DNA of 64,000 nt from an uncultured Gammaproteobacteria bacterium (GCA_905181885.1 CAJIZI010000001.1:372001-436000); one strand, 5' to 3'; numbered from the stretch's first letter, positions 49,059-59,979 are shown. Translations and numbers: made by a program. Notes: a model not told the origin generated them from the sequence alone.

Positions 49059-49823
49059 ATAATCAAAAATAGAAGCCGGTTTACGTTTGATAATAAGTTG
49101 GGGCAGGCTACCAGGCTTTCGCGTTAATTGCTCATTTACCTGCTCAAAATGATTAGAGTAAATATGAGCATCACCGATACTGATAATAATATCACCCGCT
49201 TCTAAATTACATTGCTGTGCCAACATATGCGTTAGAAAAGCCAAAGAAGCTGTGTTGTAAGGGTTACCTAGAAACAAATCATTCGAGCGAATATAGAGTG
49301 AGGCGCTTAATTTCCCCTCTGCCACATAAAATTGATAAAGCAAATGGCAAGGCGGTAAAGCCATTAAACCTGCCTCTGCATTTTCCCACGGCTTCTTGGT
49401 TTCATCAGGGAGTAATGCAACATTCCAGCCGCTTATTATATGGCGGCGGCTGTCAGGGTTATTTTTAAGACCGTCCACTAAAGTTGAGATTTGGTCGAAT
49501 ACCTGGTCATCAGCACCCTGCCAACGGCGCCATTGCGCTCCATAAACTGGCCCTAATTCTCCAGATTCTGTTGCCCAAGCATTCCAAATGGAAACCCCGT
49601 TATCTTGCAGATACTTTATATTCGTCTCACCACTCAAAAACCACAACAATTCATGCAAAATACTACGTATATGTAATTTTTTACTGGTTAACAATGGGAA
49701 ACCCTCTGTAAGGTCATAACGTAACTGCCGACCAAAAACTGAGCGTGTCCCCGTACCTGTACGATCTCCTTTTTCGACACCGTTTTGCATCACATCTTGC
49801 AACAAGCTTAAATACTGTTTCAT
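48990..49823 (-). CDS. thyA: Thymidylate synthase
   Basis: 277 residues, near the 264 of E. coli with a small insertion. Motifs are [27 protein letters not shown], the catalytic Cys in [23 protein letters not shown] and GDAHIYSNH. It methylates dUMP to dTMP with methylene-tetrahydrofolate, so folate is used alongside H4MPT. The usual QRS-D phosphate-binding motif reads IRSND here. The stop lies in a 15-base repeat. Confidence 0.96.
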   Translation of the reverse strand: MKQYLSLLQDVMQNGVEKGDRTGTGTRSVFGRQLRYDLTEGFPLLTSKKLHIRSILHELLWFLSGETNIKYLQDNGVSIWNAWATESGELGPVYGAQWRRWQGADDQVFDQISTLVDGLKNNPDSRRHIISGWNVALLPDETKKPWENAEAGLMALPPCHLLYQFYVAEGKLSASLYIRSNDLFLGNPYNTASLAFLTHMLAQQCNLEAGDIIISIGDAHIYSNHFEQVNEQLTRKPGSLPQLIIKRKPASIFDYQFDDFEIVNYEPQAHISAPIAV

Positions 49824-49864
49824 GAATTGCCCTAAAAACTTTTTTAATTAATTATCACTGTAGG

Positions 49865-50800
49865 CTAGAGTTCGTGCTTTTGCATCCGGTAGAGCAACGT
49901 GTCTCTGCTTATACCCAATAACCGCGCTGCTTTGGAGCGATTTCCTGCTGACAAATTAAGTGCCTGCTCAATTAAATCCACCTCGACCTGCGCCAACTTT
50001 ATCCCCGTCCTAGGTAATGTAAACACATGACTTTGGGCTCCTGATTCTGGCATCATTTCAGACGCTAAATCCTCTGGTTGAAGTGTTTTACCCGGGTTTA
50101 ACAAAGCCATCCTTTGACAAAAATTAATCAACTCTCGTATGTTACCAGGCCAAGCATAAGTTAATAAACAACGTTCAGTCTCCTTACTGTAACGAACGAC
50201 GGCATTATTACCAGCGAATTTACGTCCGAAATGACGCAACAACATCAGAATATCATCAACTCGATCTCGCAATGCCGGCACCCTAAGAGGTACAACTTGC
50301 AGCCTATAGTACAAGTCACTCCGAAAACGGCCAGCATCTACCAAATGTTGAAGGTCCGCGCTACTGGCTGCGACAATACGTACGTCAACTACCTGTAGCT
50401 TATGGTGCCCCTGTAGCTGGCACTCTCCTGCTTCTAAAAAACGTAATACCTTTGCCTGAATTGATAGCGGTAAGGATTCAACATTATCAAAAAATACCGT
50501 ACCACCTTCTGCTGCTAATAAACGGCCTCGATGAGTAATCTCTCCGCTCTCATCACCCTTACCAAACAGATCAACTTCAACCCGCTCGACAGGTAAAACA
50601 GCACAATTTATTGTCACAAATGGTTTGCTTTTACGGCGACTTTCAAAGTGTAAAGCCTTAGCAATTAGCTCTTTGCCTGTCCCCGTCTCCCCTTCTATCA
50701 ATACGCTAGCTTCACTCAAGGCGATCATTGGCAAGGTTCGCAATAAATGTGTTATTGCGGGGGAACTCCCTAATATTTCCATTGCCATTTCAGTCACCAT
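49865..50800 (-). CDS. AAA+ Fis-type regulator lacking the sigma-54 contact loop
   Basis: 311 residues, resembling the central and DNA-binding domains of NtrC-family activators but with no receiver. Walker A GETGTGKE (about residues 38-45), the arginine-finger region FRSDLYYRLQV, YAWPGNIREL and a Fis helix-turn-helix GNRSKAARLLGISRDTLLYR are clear. Where NtrC has HEKGAFTGA there is only FGKGDESGEI, so the loop that touches sigma-54 is absent. Walker B reads FFDNVE instead of FLDEIG, losing the catalytic Glu. It is therefore unlikely to be a normal sigma-54 activator. It overlaps the upstream SafE-like gene by 11 bases. Confidence 0.8.
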   Translation of the reverse strand: MVTEMAMEILGSSPAITHLLRTLPMIALSEASVLIEGETGTGKELIAKALHFESRRKSKPFVTINCAVLPVERVEVDLFGKGDESGEITHRGRLLAAEGGTVFFDNVESLPLSIQAKVLRFLEAGECQLQGHHKLQVVDVRIVAASSADLQHLVDAGRFRSDLYYRLQVVPLRVPALRDRVDDILMLLRHFGRKFAGNNAVVRYSKETERCLLTYAWPGNIRELINFCQRMALLNPGKTLQPEDLASEMMPESGAQSHVFTLPRTGIKLAQVEVDLIEQALNLSAGNRSKAARLLGISRDTLLYRMQKHEL

Positions 50801-51515
50801 CTTCTACTTGATGAAACTCAATACTATGTATCTCTTCGATGTCATGATGGGGTAAAAATAGTGTCAATAATGCCATCACAATAATCGACATACCAGCTAT
50901 CTGCCGCGTATGTTTTGCTTTTGCAAGTGAAGCCAGTAGGCCAGTAAACATGCCAGCACTCATTACGGCAGGTAAGGTTCCTAGGCCAAATGATAACATC
51001 ACCAGTGACGCTTGGACTGGATCGCCCACTGTTGCTGCAACAGCTAATGCGGCGTATACCAAACCACAAGGAAGCCAGCCCCACACAATACCCAGCCAAA
51101 AAGCCTGCGAAAAAGTTCTAACTGGAAGTAATTTTTGACCAATGGGTTGCAACCATCGCCATACTGGAGCACCCATGCGTTCCATTTTTGCAAACTTTGG
51201 AAACCAACCCGCTAAATACAACCCCATCGAAATTAAGACAACGACAGATAAATATCGAAGAACCATATGCCCGTTAATGTTTGCCAGGGGTGCACTAAGT
51301 AAGCCAACGATCGCTCCAGCCATCGCATAACTTAATATTCGCCCCAAGTTATAATTAAAAACATAAGGCAGCATTTTCCGCTGACTTTCTCGTACTTCCA
51401 TTGGCAAACTTAAAGTCAGCGCACCAATAACTGAGCCACACATGGCCAAACAATGGATCGTACTGAATAAGCCCAACAAAAAAGCCGTAACATAGGAGCC
51501 CGTAATAGCTTCCAT
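50790..51515 (-). CDS. SafE/UreH-like membrane protein (DsbD_2 fold)
   Basis: 241 residues with about six membrane helices. Typical paired-cysteine helices are STIHCLAMCGSVIGAL near residue 22 and WGWLPCGLVYAAL near 150, as in PF13386 proteins. Relatives are annotated as sulfite or nickel/copper transporters and often lie near cbb3 oxidase assembly genes; none are visible here. The tail is histidine- and acid-rich (FLPHHDIEEIHSIEFHQVED), which suggests metal binding; that is inference. The overlap with the AAA+ regulator indicates co-expression. Confidence 0.8.
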   Translation of the reverse strand: MEAITGSYVTAFLLGLFSTIHCLAMCGSVIGALTLSLPMEVRESQRKMLPYVFNYNLGRILSYAMAGAIVGLLSAPLANINGHMVLRYLSVVVLISMGLYLAGWFPKFAKMERMGAPVWRWLQPIGQKLLPVRTFSQAFWLGIVWGWLPCGLVYAALAVAATVGDPVQASLVMLSFGLGTLPAVMSAGMFTGLLASLAKAKHTRQIAGMSIIVMALLTLFLPHHDIEEIHSIEFHQVEDGD

Positions 51516-51739
51516 TTCAACAAACCTTGCATGTAAAAAAAATAATTATACGTAAGATAACATGCCGCATGAAGCTATAGTTGAGTCATTCAACATATTT
51601 AATTTATGTAATTATCAATCACTTGCTTTATAGCTTTAAGGTGGATTTATCGGAAGGCTTAGTTTCAAAAGTATTCTTATCGTCAAGGTTCTCCAATCCT
51701 AAGAATGAACAATTTAAGCCATGGCTGTATAATGATACT

Positions 51740-51752
51740 TTCAAAATTTGAA
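51740..51752. promoter_or_regulatory. Palindrome before the FAD/2Fe-2S reductase gene
   Basis: A perfect 13-base palindrome TTCAAAATTTGAA, 33 bases before the start codon and next to TATAAT- and TATACT-like words. It may be an operator over the promoter. The bound regulator is unknown. Confidence 0.35.
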
Positions 51753-51785
51753 TCGCTATACTAGTTAATACAAAAGGCTTAAGTA

Positions 51786-52802
51786 ATGAATTTTTACCCG
51801 CTTATCGTCAGTGATATTATTGAAGAAACATCACTGGCAAAATCGATTACCTTTCAATTAGAAGATAAATATCGAAGCACTTTTAATTACCAAGCAGGTC
51901 AATTCTTATCCTTGCGACTTCCCTGGGAAGATAGCTTTTTAGACCGTAGTTATTCATTATCAAGCAGCCCAAATGAGAATTCTCAGCTAAAAATAACGGT
52001 AAAACGCGTTCTAGATGGCCGCGCCTCAAACTTACTCAATGACACGTTAAAGATCGGTGATATTGTCGACGTCGCAGCACCCACCGGCCGTTTTATCCCA
52101 ACCGCTAATAATATTCCTATCACTCTGTTTGCAGCAGGAAGTGGTATCACACCTATCATATCCATCATCAGGCACACTTTAAAACAAACTGAGCTCAGCA
52201 TCAGCCTGTTTTACGCTAACTCAAACGAAAATCAAATAATTTTCGAACAAGAATTAGAGCAGCTCAATAAAGAATACCCTGATCGATTCAATTGCCTTCA
52301 CCACCTAAGTAGCGACAATGGCCGTGTCAATAAGATAGTCATTAAGCACTTCATCGACAGCAGAATACAACAGGACTTCTTCATTTGTGGCCCAGGTCCT
52401 TTTATGGATTTAACTGAAAGCGTTTTACAAGAGTTGGGAGTTGATGATAAAACAATTTTTATTGAACGATTTATTTCTGACGCTGAATCGACACTAGACC
52501 CAGAAACGCTTATAAATACTAATATTAAATCATTCAATGCCATTCTTGATGGTGAACAACACTCCGTGCCTTACCTTGGAGATAAAACACTTTTAGAAAG
52601 TATGCTGGCACATAATTTAAAGCCTGCTTATTTTTGTCAAAAAGCTAGGTGTGGGATGTGTACTGTCACCAAAGTTACTGGTGATGTGGCTATGCGAAAT
52701 AGTGAAATTTTATCTAAGGGCGATATAGAAAAGGGGCAAATTTTATTATGTCAATCTTTACCTTTAACTGATGACATTTTGGTTAACTGTGATACTGACT
52801 GA
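51786..52802 (+). CDS. FAD/NAD(P)H reductase with C-terminal plant-type 2Fe-2S ferredoxin domain
   Basis: 338 residues. An FAD-binding barrel (DRSYSLSSSPNE, about residues 58-69), an NAD(P) domain (TLFAAGSGITPIISIIRHT, FFICGPGPFM) and a 2Fe-2S domain with CQKARCGMC and a fourth Cys in LLCQS. This order is that of PaaE/KshB/HcrA-type oxygenase reductases. No oxygenase or hybrid-cluster protein is nearby, so the electron acceptor is unknown. It is monocistronic, convergent with ppx (6-base gap), with a palindrome upstream. Confidence 0.88.
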   Translation: MNFYPLIVSDIIEETSLAKSITFQLEDKYRSTFNYQAGQFLSLRLPWEDSFLDRSYSLSSSPNENSQLKITVKRVLDGRASNLLNDTLKIGDIVDVAAPTGRFIPTANNIPITLFAAGSGITPIISIIRHTLKQTELSISLFYANSNENQIIFEQELEQLNKEYPDRFNCLHHLSSDNGRVNKIVIKHFIDSRIQQDFFICGPGPFMDLTESVLQELGVDDKTIFIERFISDAESTLDPETLINTNIKSFNAILDGEQHSVPYLGDKTLLESMLAHNLKPAYFCQKARCGMCTVTKVTGDVAMRNSEILSKGDIEKGQILLCQSLPLTDDILVNCDTD

Positions 52803-52808
52803 ATACTT

Positions 52809-54312
52809 TTAATTCAGCGCTATCGGAATACCTGCATCCTCTAAATAATTCATTTCTTGCTGTAGATCTGCTTCGGTTAATGGGTGAGCAGTTAGCCACC
52901 CTTCCGGTAAAAAAAGCTGAAGTTCTTTTGGGGTATCATTTACTGTTAGGGGAATACTACCAACAACAGAACGACCTCGATTAAACACCATTGCTAAACG
53001 CAACAAGATTGTTAAACGCTGAGTTAACACTCGCAATGAAGAAGGGCAAAGTCTTGATGTGTTTTTTTGGGAAAACACGGCGTTGCCCTCGAACCATGAT
53101 GGCTAAAACACCCTGTTCTTCACGCGAAAAGCCAGGTAGGTGTGAATGGGCTAATAAGTAATAAGAATGTTTTTGATAATGGTCATGAGAAATCGATAAG
53201 CCAATTTCATGTAATTTCGCCGCCCAATGAAGGGAATGGCGGTGCTTTTCGTTTAAATGCCAAGTCTCAGCTACCTGTTCAAATAAATTATCCAGCATCA
53301 GAATAATACGAACTGATTGCACCTCATCGACATGATAACGTCTTGCCAAAGTCTGTACAGTTCGTTCGCGCTCATCATCATGGTTAATACGACCTAACAA
53401 GTCATACAACAACCCTTCTCTAAGAGCGCCATTGGACACGATTATTTTATCAATTTTTAATTGATTGAATACCGCCTTTAAGATCGCGATTCCACCGGGC
53501 AAAACAGAGCTTCTCTCAGCAGTCATACCCTCCAAAAGTATGGCCTTCATTTGTTTCTGGTCAACCATATATTCAATCAGCTTATTAAGAGCTTCAAGAG
53601 TGATCATGCCATCCCCACACCATCCCTTGTCCCTAACAATATGAGCAACGCACCGAATTGTCCCTGAAGCACCAATTGCTTCAGACCAGCCGATATCACG
53701 GTATTTTTTTTGAATAGATCGCAAGTGCGTACCTGCAGCAATAATAGCTAACTTCATCCTTAATGCAGACAATTCTCCATTAGGGAAAAAACGTTTTGAA
53801 TAACTTACGCAACCCATTTCCAAACTTTTTCGCTCTAAACCAACAGAGTTTTCACCTATAATAAGTTCTGTACTTCCGCCCCCAATGTCTATTACTAGAC
53901 GACGTGAGTCATCAAAAATTAGGGTCTGAGCAACACCTAAATAAATTAGACGTGCCTCCTCTTCGCCTGTGATTATTTCAATCGAATGGCCCAATGCCTT
54001 ATTAGCCTTATGCAAAAAAGAATCACTATTTTTAGCGATACGTAAAGTATTAGTTCCCACAACCCGAACACTTTCTTTAGGTAAATCTTTTATTCGCTGA
54101 CCAAAACGCTCTAAACAGGCAATAGCTCGATCTTGCGCCACCTCACTCAAACATCCCTGAGCATCGAGACCAGCCCTGAGCTGAACCATCTCGCGTAATT
54201 TATCGACAACTTGAAAATGATCATCTCGCAAGCGTGAAATGATCATATGGAAACTATTCGATCCTAAATCTATTGCCGCTAAAATTGTGGGGGAGTCTTG
54301 CTTATTCATCAC
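52809..54312 (-). pseudogene. ppx: Exopolyphosphatase/guanosine pentaphosphatase with one frameshift
   Basis: Ppx/GppA family. The first 426 or so codons are open: AAIDLGSNSFHMIISRL, RLVIDIGGGSTELIIG, AIGASGTIRC, PGGIAILKAVF, and an HD-like HEIGLSISHDHYQKHSYYLL. A single extra base near 53037-53046 then moves the frame; the other frame continues SSLRVLTQRLTILLRLAMVFNRGR to a stop at 52809, together 500 residues, the normal length. Either an assembly error or loss of the last 75 residues. It degrades polyphosphate and suits the neighbouring phosphate genes. Confidence 0.85.
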
Positions 54313-54437
54313 AGTAGTTTGTATGAGTCGCCTAGTACATGCCAGTAAAATAAAAAAACTTATCTAATACTTCAATTCAAATATAAAAAAGCCAATAGTG
54401 AGCGTAAGCTCTAATTTATAACCAAATTTAAGATTAA

Positions 54438-55148
54438 CTATTTTCCTTTGACTACTTCTTTCATCTTTTCAAGGCTTAAATGCCTCACATCTTTACCTTC
54501 AACCAAATAAATGACGTGTTCACAAATATTAGAAGCATGGTCTCCAATACGTTCTAATGAACGCGCTGACCACATCATATTAATAGCCTTGCCCACCGTT
54601 CTAGGGTCTTCCATCATATAAGTAATCAATTGACGAATAATACCTTCGTACTCCGCATCAATTTCACGATCTTCGTGAGCCACTTTGATTGCTTTTTTCG
54701 AATCTAAACGAGCATAGGCATCTAGAGCATCTCGTAACGTGCTTAATACATGCTTACCTAGTGACTGTAATTCACGGTAGTTAGTTTTTGGCCGATCTAT
54801 TTCTGATAAGCTCATAGCCATTCGAGCAATGCTGACCGACTCATCACCAATACGCTCTAGATCTGTAATGGTTTTTAATATCCCAGCAATAAGCCTCAGA
54901 TCACCAGCCGTCGGCTGGCGAAGTGCAATAATTTGAATACATTCTTCATCAATACTGACTTCTAGCGCATTGACTTCATCATCAAGAGAAATAACAGAGC
55001 GTGCTAATTCACTATCGCCCGTTAAAAGAGCCTTTTGTGCATTTTCAACCTGTTGCTCAATTAAGCCCCCCATAGTCAAAACCGATGAACGAATATCTTG
55101 TAGTTCTTTCTCAAACTGCTGAGAAATATGCTGTGATGTTGTCGCCAT
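54438..55148 (-). CDS. phoU: Phosphate-specific transport regulator PhoU
   Basis: 236 residues, two PhoU three-helix repeats with the metal-binding E/DXXXD segments (DLERIGDESVSIARMA and SLERIGDHASNICEHVIY). PhoU links the Pst transporter to PhoR and shuts the regulon off when phosphate is plentiful. AGGAG precedes the ATG. It is the last gene of the pst operon, 27 bases after pstB. Confidence 0.97.
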   Translation of the reverse strand: MATTSQHISQQFEKELQDIRSSVLTMGGLIEQQVENAQKALLTGDSELARSVISLDDEVNALEVSIDEECIQIIALRQPTAGDLRLIAGILKTITDLERIGDESVSIARMAMSLSEIDRPKTNYRELQSLGKHVLSTLRDALDAYARLDSKKAIKVAHEDREIDAEYEGIIRQLITYMMEDPRTVGKAINMMWSARSLERIGDHASNICEHVIYLVEGKDVRHLSLEKMKEVVKGK

Positions 55149-55175
55149 AAATACTCCTAATTAATCTAAACCACC

Positions 55176-56021
55176 TTATCCATAACGGCCCGTAATATAA
55201 TCTTCCGTTTGTTTTTTTGTCGGATTGGTAAATAGCTCATCTGTCGCCCCAAACTCTATCACTTTACCCATATACATAAAGGCTGTGTAATCGGAAACAC
55301 GAGCCGCCTGCTGCATATTATGAGTCACAATAACGATGGTATATTTATCTTTAAGTTCAAAAATCAACTCCTCTATCTTCAAAGTCGACAAGGGGTCCAG
55401 CGCCGAAGCAGGTTCATCCAATAACAACACTTCGGGTTCAATTGCAATAGCACGCGCAATCACTAAACGCTGTTGTTGCCCGCCCGACATTCCCATTGCA
55501 GACTCTTGAAGTCGATCTTTAACCTCATCCCATAGGGCTGCCCCTTTCAATGATTTTTCAACTACCTTATCTAAGGTTGAGCGGTCATTAACCCCTTGCA
55601 AGCGAAGACCATAAGCTACATTTTCATATATAGACTTAGGAAATGGGTTTGGCTTTTGAAAAACCATACCCACTTGGCGCCGTAAGTCTGCAACATTTAC
55701 CGAAGGCTTATTTATATCTTCGCCATCAAGTAACATCTCACCGTTTATTTTAACCGAATCAATCAAATCATTCATCCGGTTAAAACTGCGTAATAATGTC
55801 GATTTACCACAACCACTAGGCCCAATGAAGGCAGTCACACGGTTCTTAGCAACCTTCATATTGATATCAAATAAAGCCTGCTTATTGCCATAAAACAAAT
55901 TGAAATCATTCACTTCTATGCAAGTAGACTCGTTGGCCATATCAAGCTTTTTACCGCGCGGCAATGATGCAATATCAATGGCACGTGCCGCTGTAGTGTG
56001 TCTTACCTTCGTTTCTTCCAT
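55176..56021 (-). CDS. pstB: Phosphate ABC transporter ATP-binding protein
   Basis: 281 residues from the ATG at 56019-56021. Walker [13 protein letters not shown]-loop [18 protein letters not shown], signature MSGGQQQRL, Walker [13 protein letters not shown] and H-loop IVIVTHNM. It energises phosphate import through PstCA. An upstream GTG at 56051 would add ten residues but lacks a Shine-Dalgarno and would overlap pstA by 29 bases; the ATG lies one base after the pstA stop region. The N-terminal 35 residues extend beyond E. coli PstB. Confidence 0.95.
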   Translation of the reverse strand: MEETKVRHTTAARAIDIASLPRGKKLDMANESTCIEVNDFNLFYGNKQALFDINMKVAKNRVTAFIGPSGCGKSTLLRSFNRMNDLIDSVKINGEMLLDGEDINKPSVNVADLRRQVGMVFQKPNPFPKSIYENVAYGLRLQGVNDRSTLDKVVEKSLKGAALWDEVKDRLQESAMGMSGGQQQRLVIARAIAIEPEVLLLDEPASALDPLSTLKIEELIFELKDKYTIVIVTHNMQQAARVSDYTAFMYMGKVIEFGATDELFTNPTKKQTEDYITGRYG

Positions 56022-56022
56022 C

Positions 56023-57693
56023 TTAATTCTCACTTGCTTTGGAGTTTTCACGTAAGCGATTACGGATACTAATTGCGGTGATGTTTAACACAACAATAAT
56101 CAAAACCAATAATAAGGCTGTTGCATAAACTAAAGGCTCTGCCGCTTCTACATTTGGGCTTTGGAATCCTACATCATAAATATGGAAACCCAGATGCATA
56201 AACTGACGATCTAAATGTAAATAAGGTGCCACTGTATCAACTGCCAAGGCCGGCGCTAATTTCACCACACCCACCATCATCAATGGTGCAACCTCTCCAG
56301 CTGCACGTGCCACGGCCAGAATTAATCCTGTCATCATTGCAGGCGCCGCCATCGGTAATACTGTTCGCCATAGCGTTTCAGCTTTAGTTGCACCTAAGGC
56401 CAAACTACCCTCACGAATATTACGCGGAATGCGGGAGAGCCCCTCTTCAGTCGCTACAATAACTACTGGTACAGTCAAAATAGCCAATGTTAATGAAGCC
56501 CACAATAATCCCGGCGTACCAAATGTTGGTGAAGGCAAGCTTGCTTCAAAAAACAACTCGTCAATATTACCACCCAGAAAATAGACGAAAAAACCTAAAC
56601 CGAAGACGCCATAGACAATTGAGGGAACACCCGCCAAATTATTCACTGCAATACGGATTAAGCGAATCGTTGGTCCTTGGGTTGCATACTCCTTCAAATA
56701 CACAGCGGCCACCACACCAAATGGTGTTACCAACACTGCCATAATCATGACCATCATTACTGTGCCAAAAATAGCAGGGAAAATGCCACCTTCTGTGTTC
56801 GCTTCACGCGGATCACCCGATACAAACTTCCATACCTCATTGAAATAAAAACCTAATTTATCAAGTCTACTCATTGCATTTGGGCGGTATGCATCAACCA
56901 CTTTTGCCAGTGGGATTTCAACTTCACGGCCATCTGACATCATCATTGTGATCTGATCTCGATTAAGCGCCCTATATAAACCTTCCAACCTTTCTTGTAA
57001 CACTTTGTATTGCTCATTCCAAGCTTGGCGTGACTCTGCTATTTCTTGGTGTTGTAACGAGCCTTCGGCAATACCATCTATGTCTAATTGACGCTCATCT
57101 AGACGGAGCGACTCTAGCGCATGATTAATATCCCCAATTGCATGCTTTTCAATCTTCTTAATTTGAGCTACCAAGCTATTACTTCGTTCCAGACGCTGTT
57201 GTAACTCATTCCATGCAGGGTCACCCTTTGCAACTAGTTCACCTGCCTCTTTAACAGCGCTCAAGTAACCGTAAAAATGTCCCCATTCACGCCGTTCAAT
57301 GGCCACCACATTCACGGGCCTGATTTCTTCAGCCATCCAAGGGCCGTTGACCCACCTATAATCTAGGCCAAAATAATCACGATTACCAATCTTTAACAAA
57401 AAACGCTCGCCAGAAGATTGACCTTCAGGTAGCACAACACCCGCATTTCTTAACCGCAATGCTGAGACTGTTTCTTTATCAACAACCTCACCTAGTAAGG
57501 TCACCGAGTCCTTACCCGGCTCCACATAGCCCACCGCAACAATATCCGCAGGCCAAAAATGACTTAACCCACGAACAGCAATCAAGCCCAATAAGCCTAT
57601 AACCATAACCAAACTAATACTCACTGCACCCGCATTGAGCCAGACCCATGGGCTGCCACTTTTAACCCAAGAGGATAAAGGTTGATTCGTCAT
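56023..57693 (-). CDS. pstA: Phosphate ABC transporter permease PstA, long form
   Basis: 556 residues from the ATG at 57691-57693. I prefer this start to the GTG at 57705 because AGGTGAG, overlapping the end of pstC, stands 7 bases before it. The N-terminal helix (about 23-45) is followed by a large periplasmic part (about 50-290, rich in helices and coiled coil). The ABC permease domain has the EAA loop [20 protein letters not shown]. The periplasmic extension is absent from E. coli PstA but usual in pseudomonads and marine gammaproteobacteria. Its role is unknown. Confidence 0.94.
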   Translation of the reverse strand: MTNQPLSSWVKSGSPWVWLNAGAVSISLVMVIGLLGLIAVRGLSHFWPADIVAVGYVEPGKDSVTLLGEVVDKETVSALRLRNAGVVLPEGQSSGERFLLKIGNRDYFGLDYRWVNGPWMAEEIRPVNVVAIERREWGHFYGYLSAVKEAGELVAKGDPAWNELQQRLERSNSLVAQIKKIEKHAIGDINHALESLRLDERQLDIDGIAEGSLQHQEIAESRQAWNEQYKVLQERLEGLYRALNRDQITMMMSDGREVEIPLAKVVDAYRPNAMSRLDKLGFYFNEVWKFVSGDPREANTEGGIFPAIFGTVMMVMIMAVLVTPFGVVAAVYLKEYATQGPTIRLIRIAVNNLAGVPSIVYGVFGLGFFVYFLGGNIDELFFEASLPSPTFGTPGLLWASLTLAILTVPVVIVATEEGLSRIPRNIREGSLALGATKAETLWRTVLPMAAPAMMTGLILAVARAAGEVAPLMMVGVVKLAPALAVDTVAPYLHLDRQFMHLGFHIYDVGFQSPNVEAAEPLVYATALLLVLIIVVLNITAISIRNRLRENSKASEN

Positions 57694-57705
57694 TTTTTTA
57701 CTCAC

Positions 57706-59979
57706 CTAAAGGCTACTGTACTTAACACGTAAACGCTGACGAACAACTTCAGCAATGGTATTAAAGATAAATGTCGCCATAAACAACACTAAAGCTGCTA
57801 AAAATAAGACACGGTAATGTGTACTGGCGACTTCAGCTTCCGGCATTTCCACTGCAATATTGGCAGATAAAGCCCTGAAACCCTCAAAAATATTGAAGTC
57901 CATAATTGGCGTATTGCCCGTAGCCATCAATACAATCATCGTTTCACCTACGGCCCGACCTAAGCCAATCATCACGGCGGAAAATATACCTGGGCTTGCC
58001 GTTAAAAGCACAACCCGGGTTAGCGTTTGCCACGGTGTTGCTCCAAGGGCTAATGAGCCGATCGTCAGGTGCTTAGGCACACCAAAAATTGCATCTTCAG
58101 TAATAGAGAAAATCGTAGGGATCACTGCAAACCCCATAACTAAGCCAACCACCAGGGAGTTACGTTGATCAAAGCCCACACCTATATCATCAAGCCATCT
58201 TGGCATATCGCCATTAAATAACCATAACTCGAGTGTCGGACTCATCATCATCGACACCACGCCAACCAAAATAACCACTGGCACCAGAATTGCCGCCTCA
58301 CAACCCTCTGGGATAGATTCCCTAAAGCTTGAAGGCAGTTTAGTCCATAAATAAGCCGTCAATATGGTCATGACTGGCAACATAATAAGGATCGAAAACA
58401 CACCCGGTAAATTTCCTTCCACAATTGGAGCCAGCCATAAACCTGCCAAGAATCCGAGAATAACTGTCGGTAAAGCTTCCATGATTTCAATCGTCGGCTT
58501 TATCAACCTTCGCATTTTTGGTGACATGAAATAGGCGGTATATATCGCCCCCATAATTGCCAATGGCACAGCAACCATCATCGCGTAAAATGCAGCTTTA
58601 ATCGTTCCAAAAGTCAATGGACTTAAACTAAATTTCGGCTCAAAATCATTACTCGCCGAAGATGACTGCCAAATATATTCTGGCTTATCTCGACTTTCAT
58701 ACCAAACCTCTTGCCATAAAGAGTGCCAGGACACCTCAGGGTGCTCATTATCCAAAGTTATTAATTTGGCATGACCATCTATTGATAGCGCCAAAACACT
58801 ATTCGCCCTAGGAGAGACTGCAATTAAGGTCTCCACATCATCAACTACCTTTTCAACCAACAAGGTTCGTTCTGCTGTTGTATGGTAAATCCCCAGATGG
58901 CCTGAGGCATCCAAGGCTAAAAAACCTTTCCGCGAGTGTTCAGGTGCCAACTCAATAATTGCTGACTCCTGCTCCTTAAAGTTTCTAACATTATGCAAAG
59001 TGTAATTATTATGAAGATCACGTAGCGGAAACCATTGATCAATTTGACCATCACTACGGCCAACCAGAATAGAGATCCCACCCGTTAAAAATGATAATGC
59101 GGTGACATTAACTCCAGTTGGTACAGCCTTAACCTTCTGTATCAGATTTGGTTCTGAAATATCACTGATATCATAAAAAAAGATAAAGCCGCTATCATCA
59201 ACTAGATATAATTCTCGCTGCTCAATATCCATTTGAATATGCGTGATTTTTTCGTCACTCGGCAAACTAATTTCAGCCCGTTTTTCCTCAAGGGTGAACG
59301 CATCTTCATCCATGAAGTTTTCTTGGCGAATTAAACCAAGTAAAACCAAAGTATTAATATCTGTTAAACCAACAACGGTTGTTTGTTCCTCACTGCTTTG
59401 CACTGTTAATGAAGTCAAGGAACGCCCCCTGTCATCAACCTTCAATAGAGCCTTCCCAATGGGGTAAGTGATTACTGGAGTGATATAGCGCTTATCATCA
59501 GGGTAACTAATTTTATATTCACGTTTAAAGATCAAGGCACGGCCATCATCAAAGCCATAAGCAAGCACACCGGTCGTCGGGGCACCGTGACTAAAACTAA
59601 CAATGTTGCTATTTAACGGTAAAGGTAGCGCGGGTGTTGATATGGTATGGCCCGTATCTGCTACAAAAAACCGTATAAGCCCATCCATATTGGCAGACAA
59701 TGCGACATCGTTATATTCGTTCAATGCAATATGGACAGCCTTATTACTTTCCAACGTATATTCAGAGACGGTATCCATCTCCGCGCCGTCAAATAAAGGT
59801 AATACCACGTGTAATAGATAGAAGAAAATTAAGACAATGGCAAAAATAACTGATAGACCGCCAAAAGCAACCCCATACCGCGCGGCCCTGTCCTTAAACT
59901 CACGCCAGGCTCGACGACGTATCGCTATTGGCGAGTTTGCGGCAGGTAATACACTACCAATAGATGAATGCTCAACCAT
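57706..59979 (-). CDS. pstC: Phosphate ABC transporter permease PstC, long form
   Basis: 757 residues, more than twice E. coli PstC. A first membrane helix (about 38-62, FGGLSVIFAIVLIFFYLLHVVLP) is followed by a periplasmic insert of about 400 residues that looks like a beta-propeller (repeated FDDGRALIF, VGRSDGQIDQWFP and ALSIDGHAKLITL blocks). The permease helices follow, with the EAA loop [20 protein letters not shown]. It forms the membrane channel with PstA. Such inserts occur in many marine gammaproteobacteria. It is adjacent to pstA. Confidence 0.95.
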   Translation of the reverse strand: MVEHSSIGSVLPAANSPIAIRRRAWREFKDRAARYGVAFGGLSVIFAIVLIFFYLLHVVLPLFDGAEMDTVSEYTLESNKAVHIALNEYNDVALSANMDGLIRFFVADTGHTISTPALPLPLNSNIVSFSHGAPTTGVLAYGFDDGRALIFKREYKISYPDDKRYITPVITYPIGKALLKVDDRGRSLTSLTVQSSEEQTTVVGLTDINTLVLLGLIRQENFMDEDAFTLEEKRAEISLPSDEKITHIQMDIEQRELYLVDDSGFIFFYDISDISEPNLIQKVKAVPTGVNVTALSFLTGGISILVGRSDGQIDQWFPLRDLHNNYTLHNVRNFKEQESAIIELAPEHSRKGFLALDASGHLGIYHTTAERTLLVEKVVDDVETLIAVSPRANSVLALSIDGHAKLITLDNEHPEVSWHSLWQEVWYESRDKPEYIWQSSSASNDFEPKFSLSPLTFGTIKAAFYAMMVAVPLAIMGAIYTAYFMSPKMRRLIKPTIEIMEALPTVILGFLAGLWLAPIVEGNLPGVFSILIMLPVMTILTAYLWTKLPSSFRESIPEGCEAAILVPVVILVGVVSMMMSPTLELWLFNGDMPRWLDDIGVGFDQRNSLVVGLVMGFAVIPTIFSITEDAIFGVPKHLTIGSLALGATPWQTLTRVVLLTASPGIFSAVMIGLGRAVGETMIVLMATGNTPIMDFNIFEGFRALSANIAVEMPEAEVASTHYRVLFLAALVLFMATFIFNTIAEVVRQRLRVKYSSL

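Noticed and set aside
54380-54420. Small hairpin GAGC-TTAC-GCTC after phoU as a terminator.
   Set aside because: The stem is only 4-5 base pairs and the T-run lies over ten bases away, so support is too weak.
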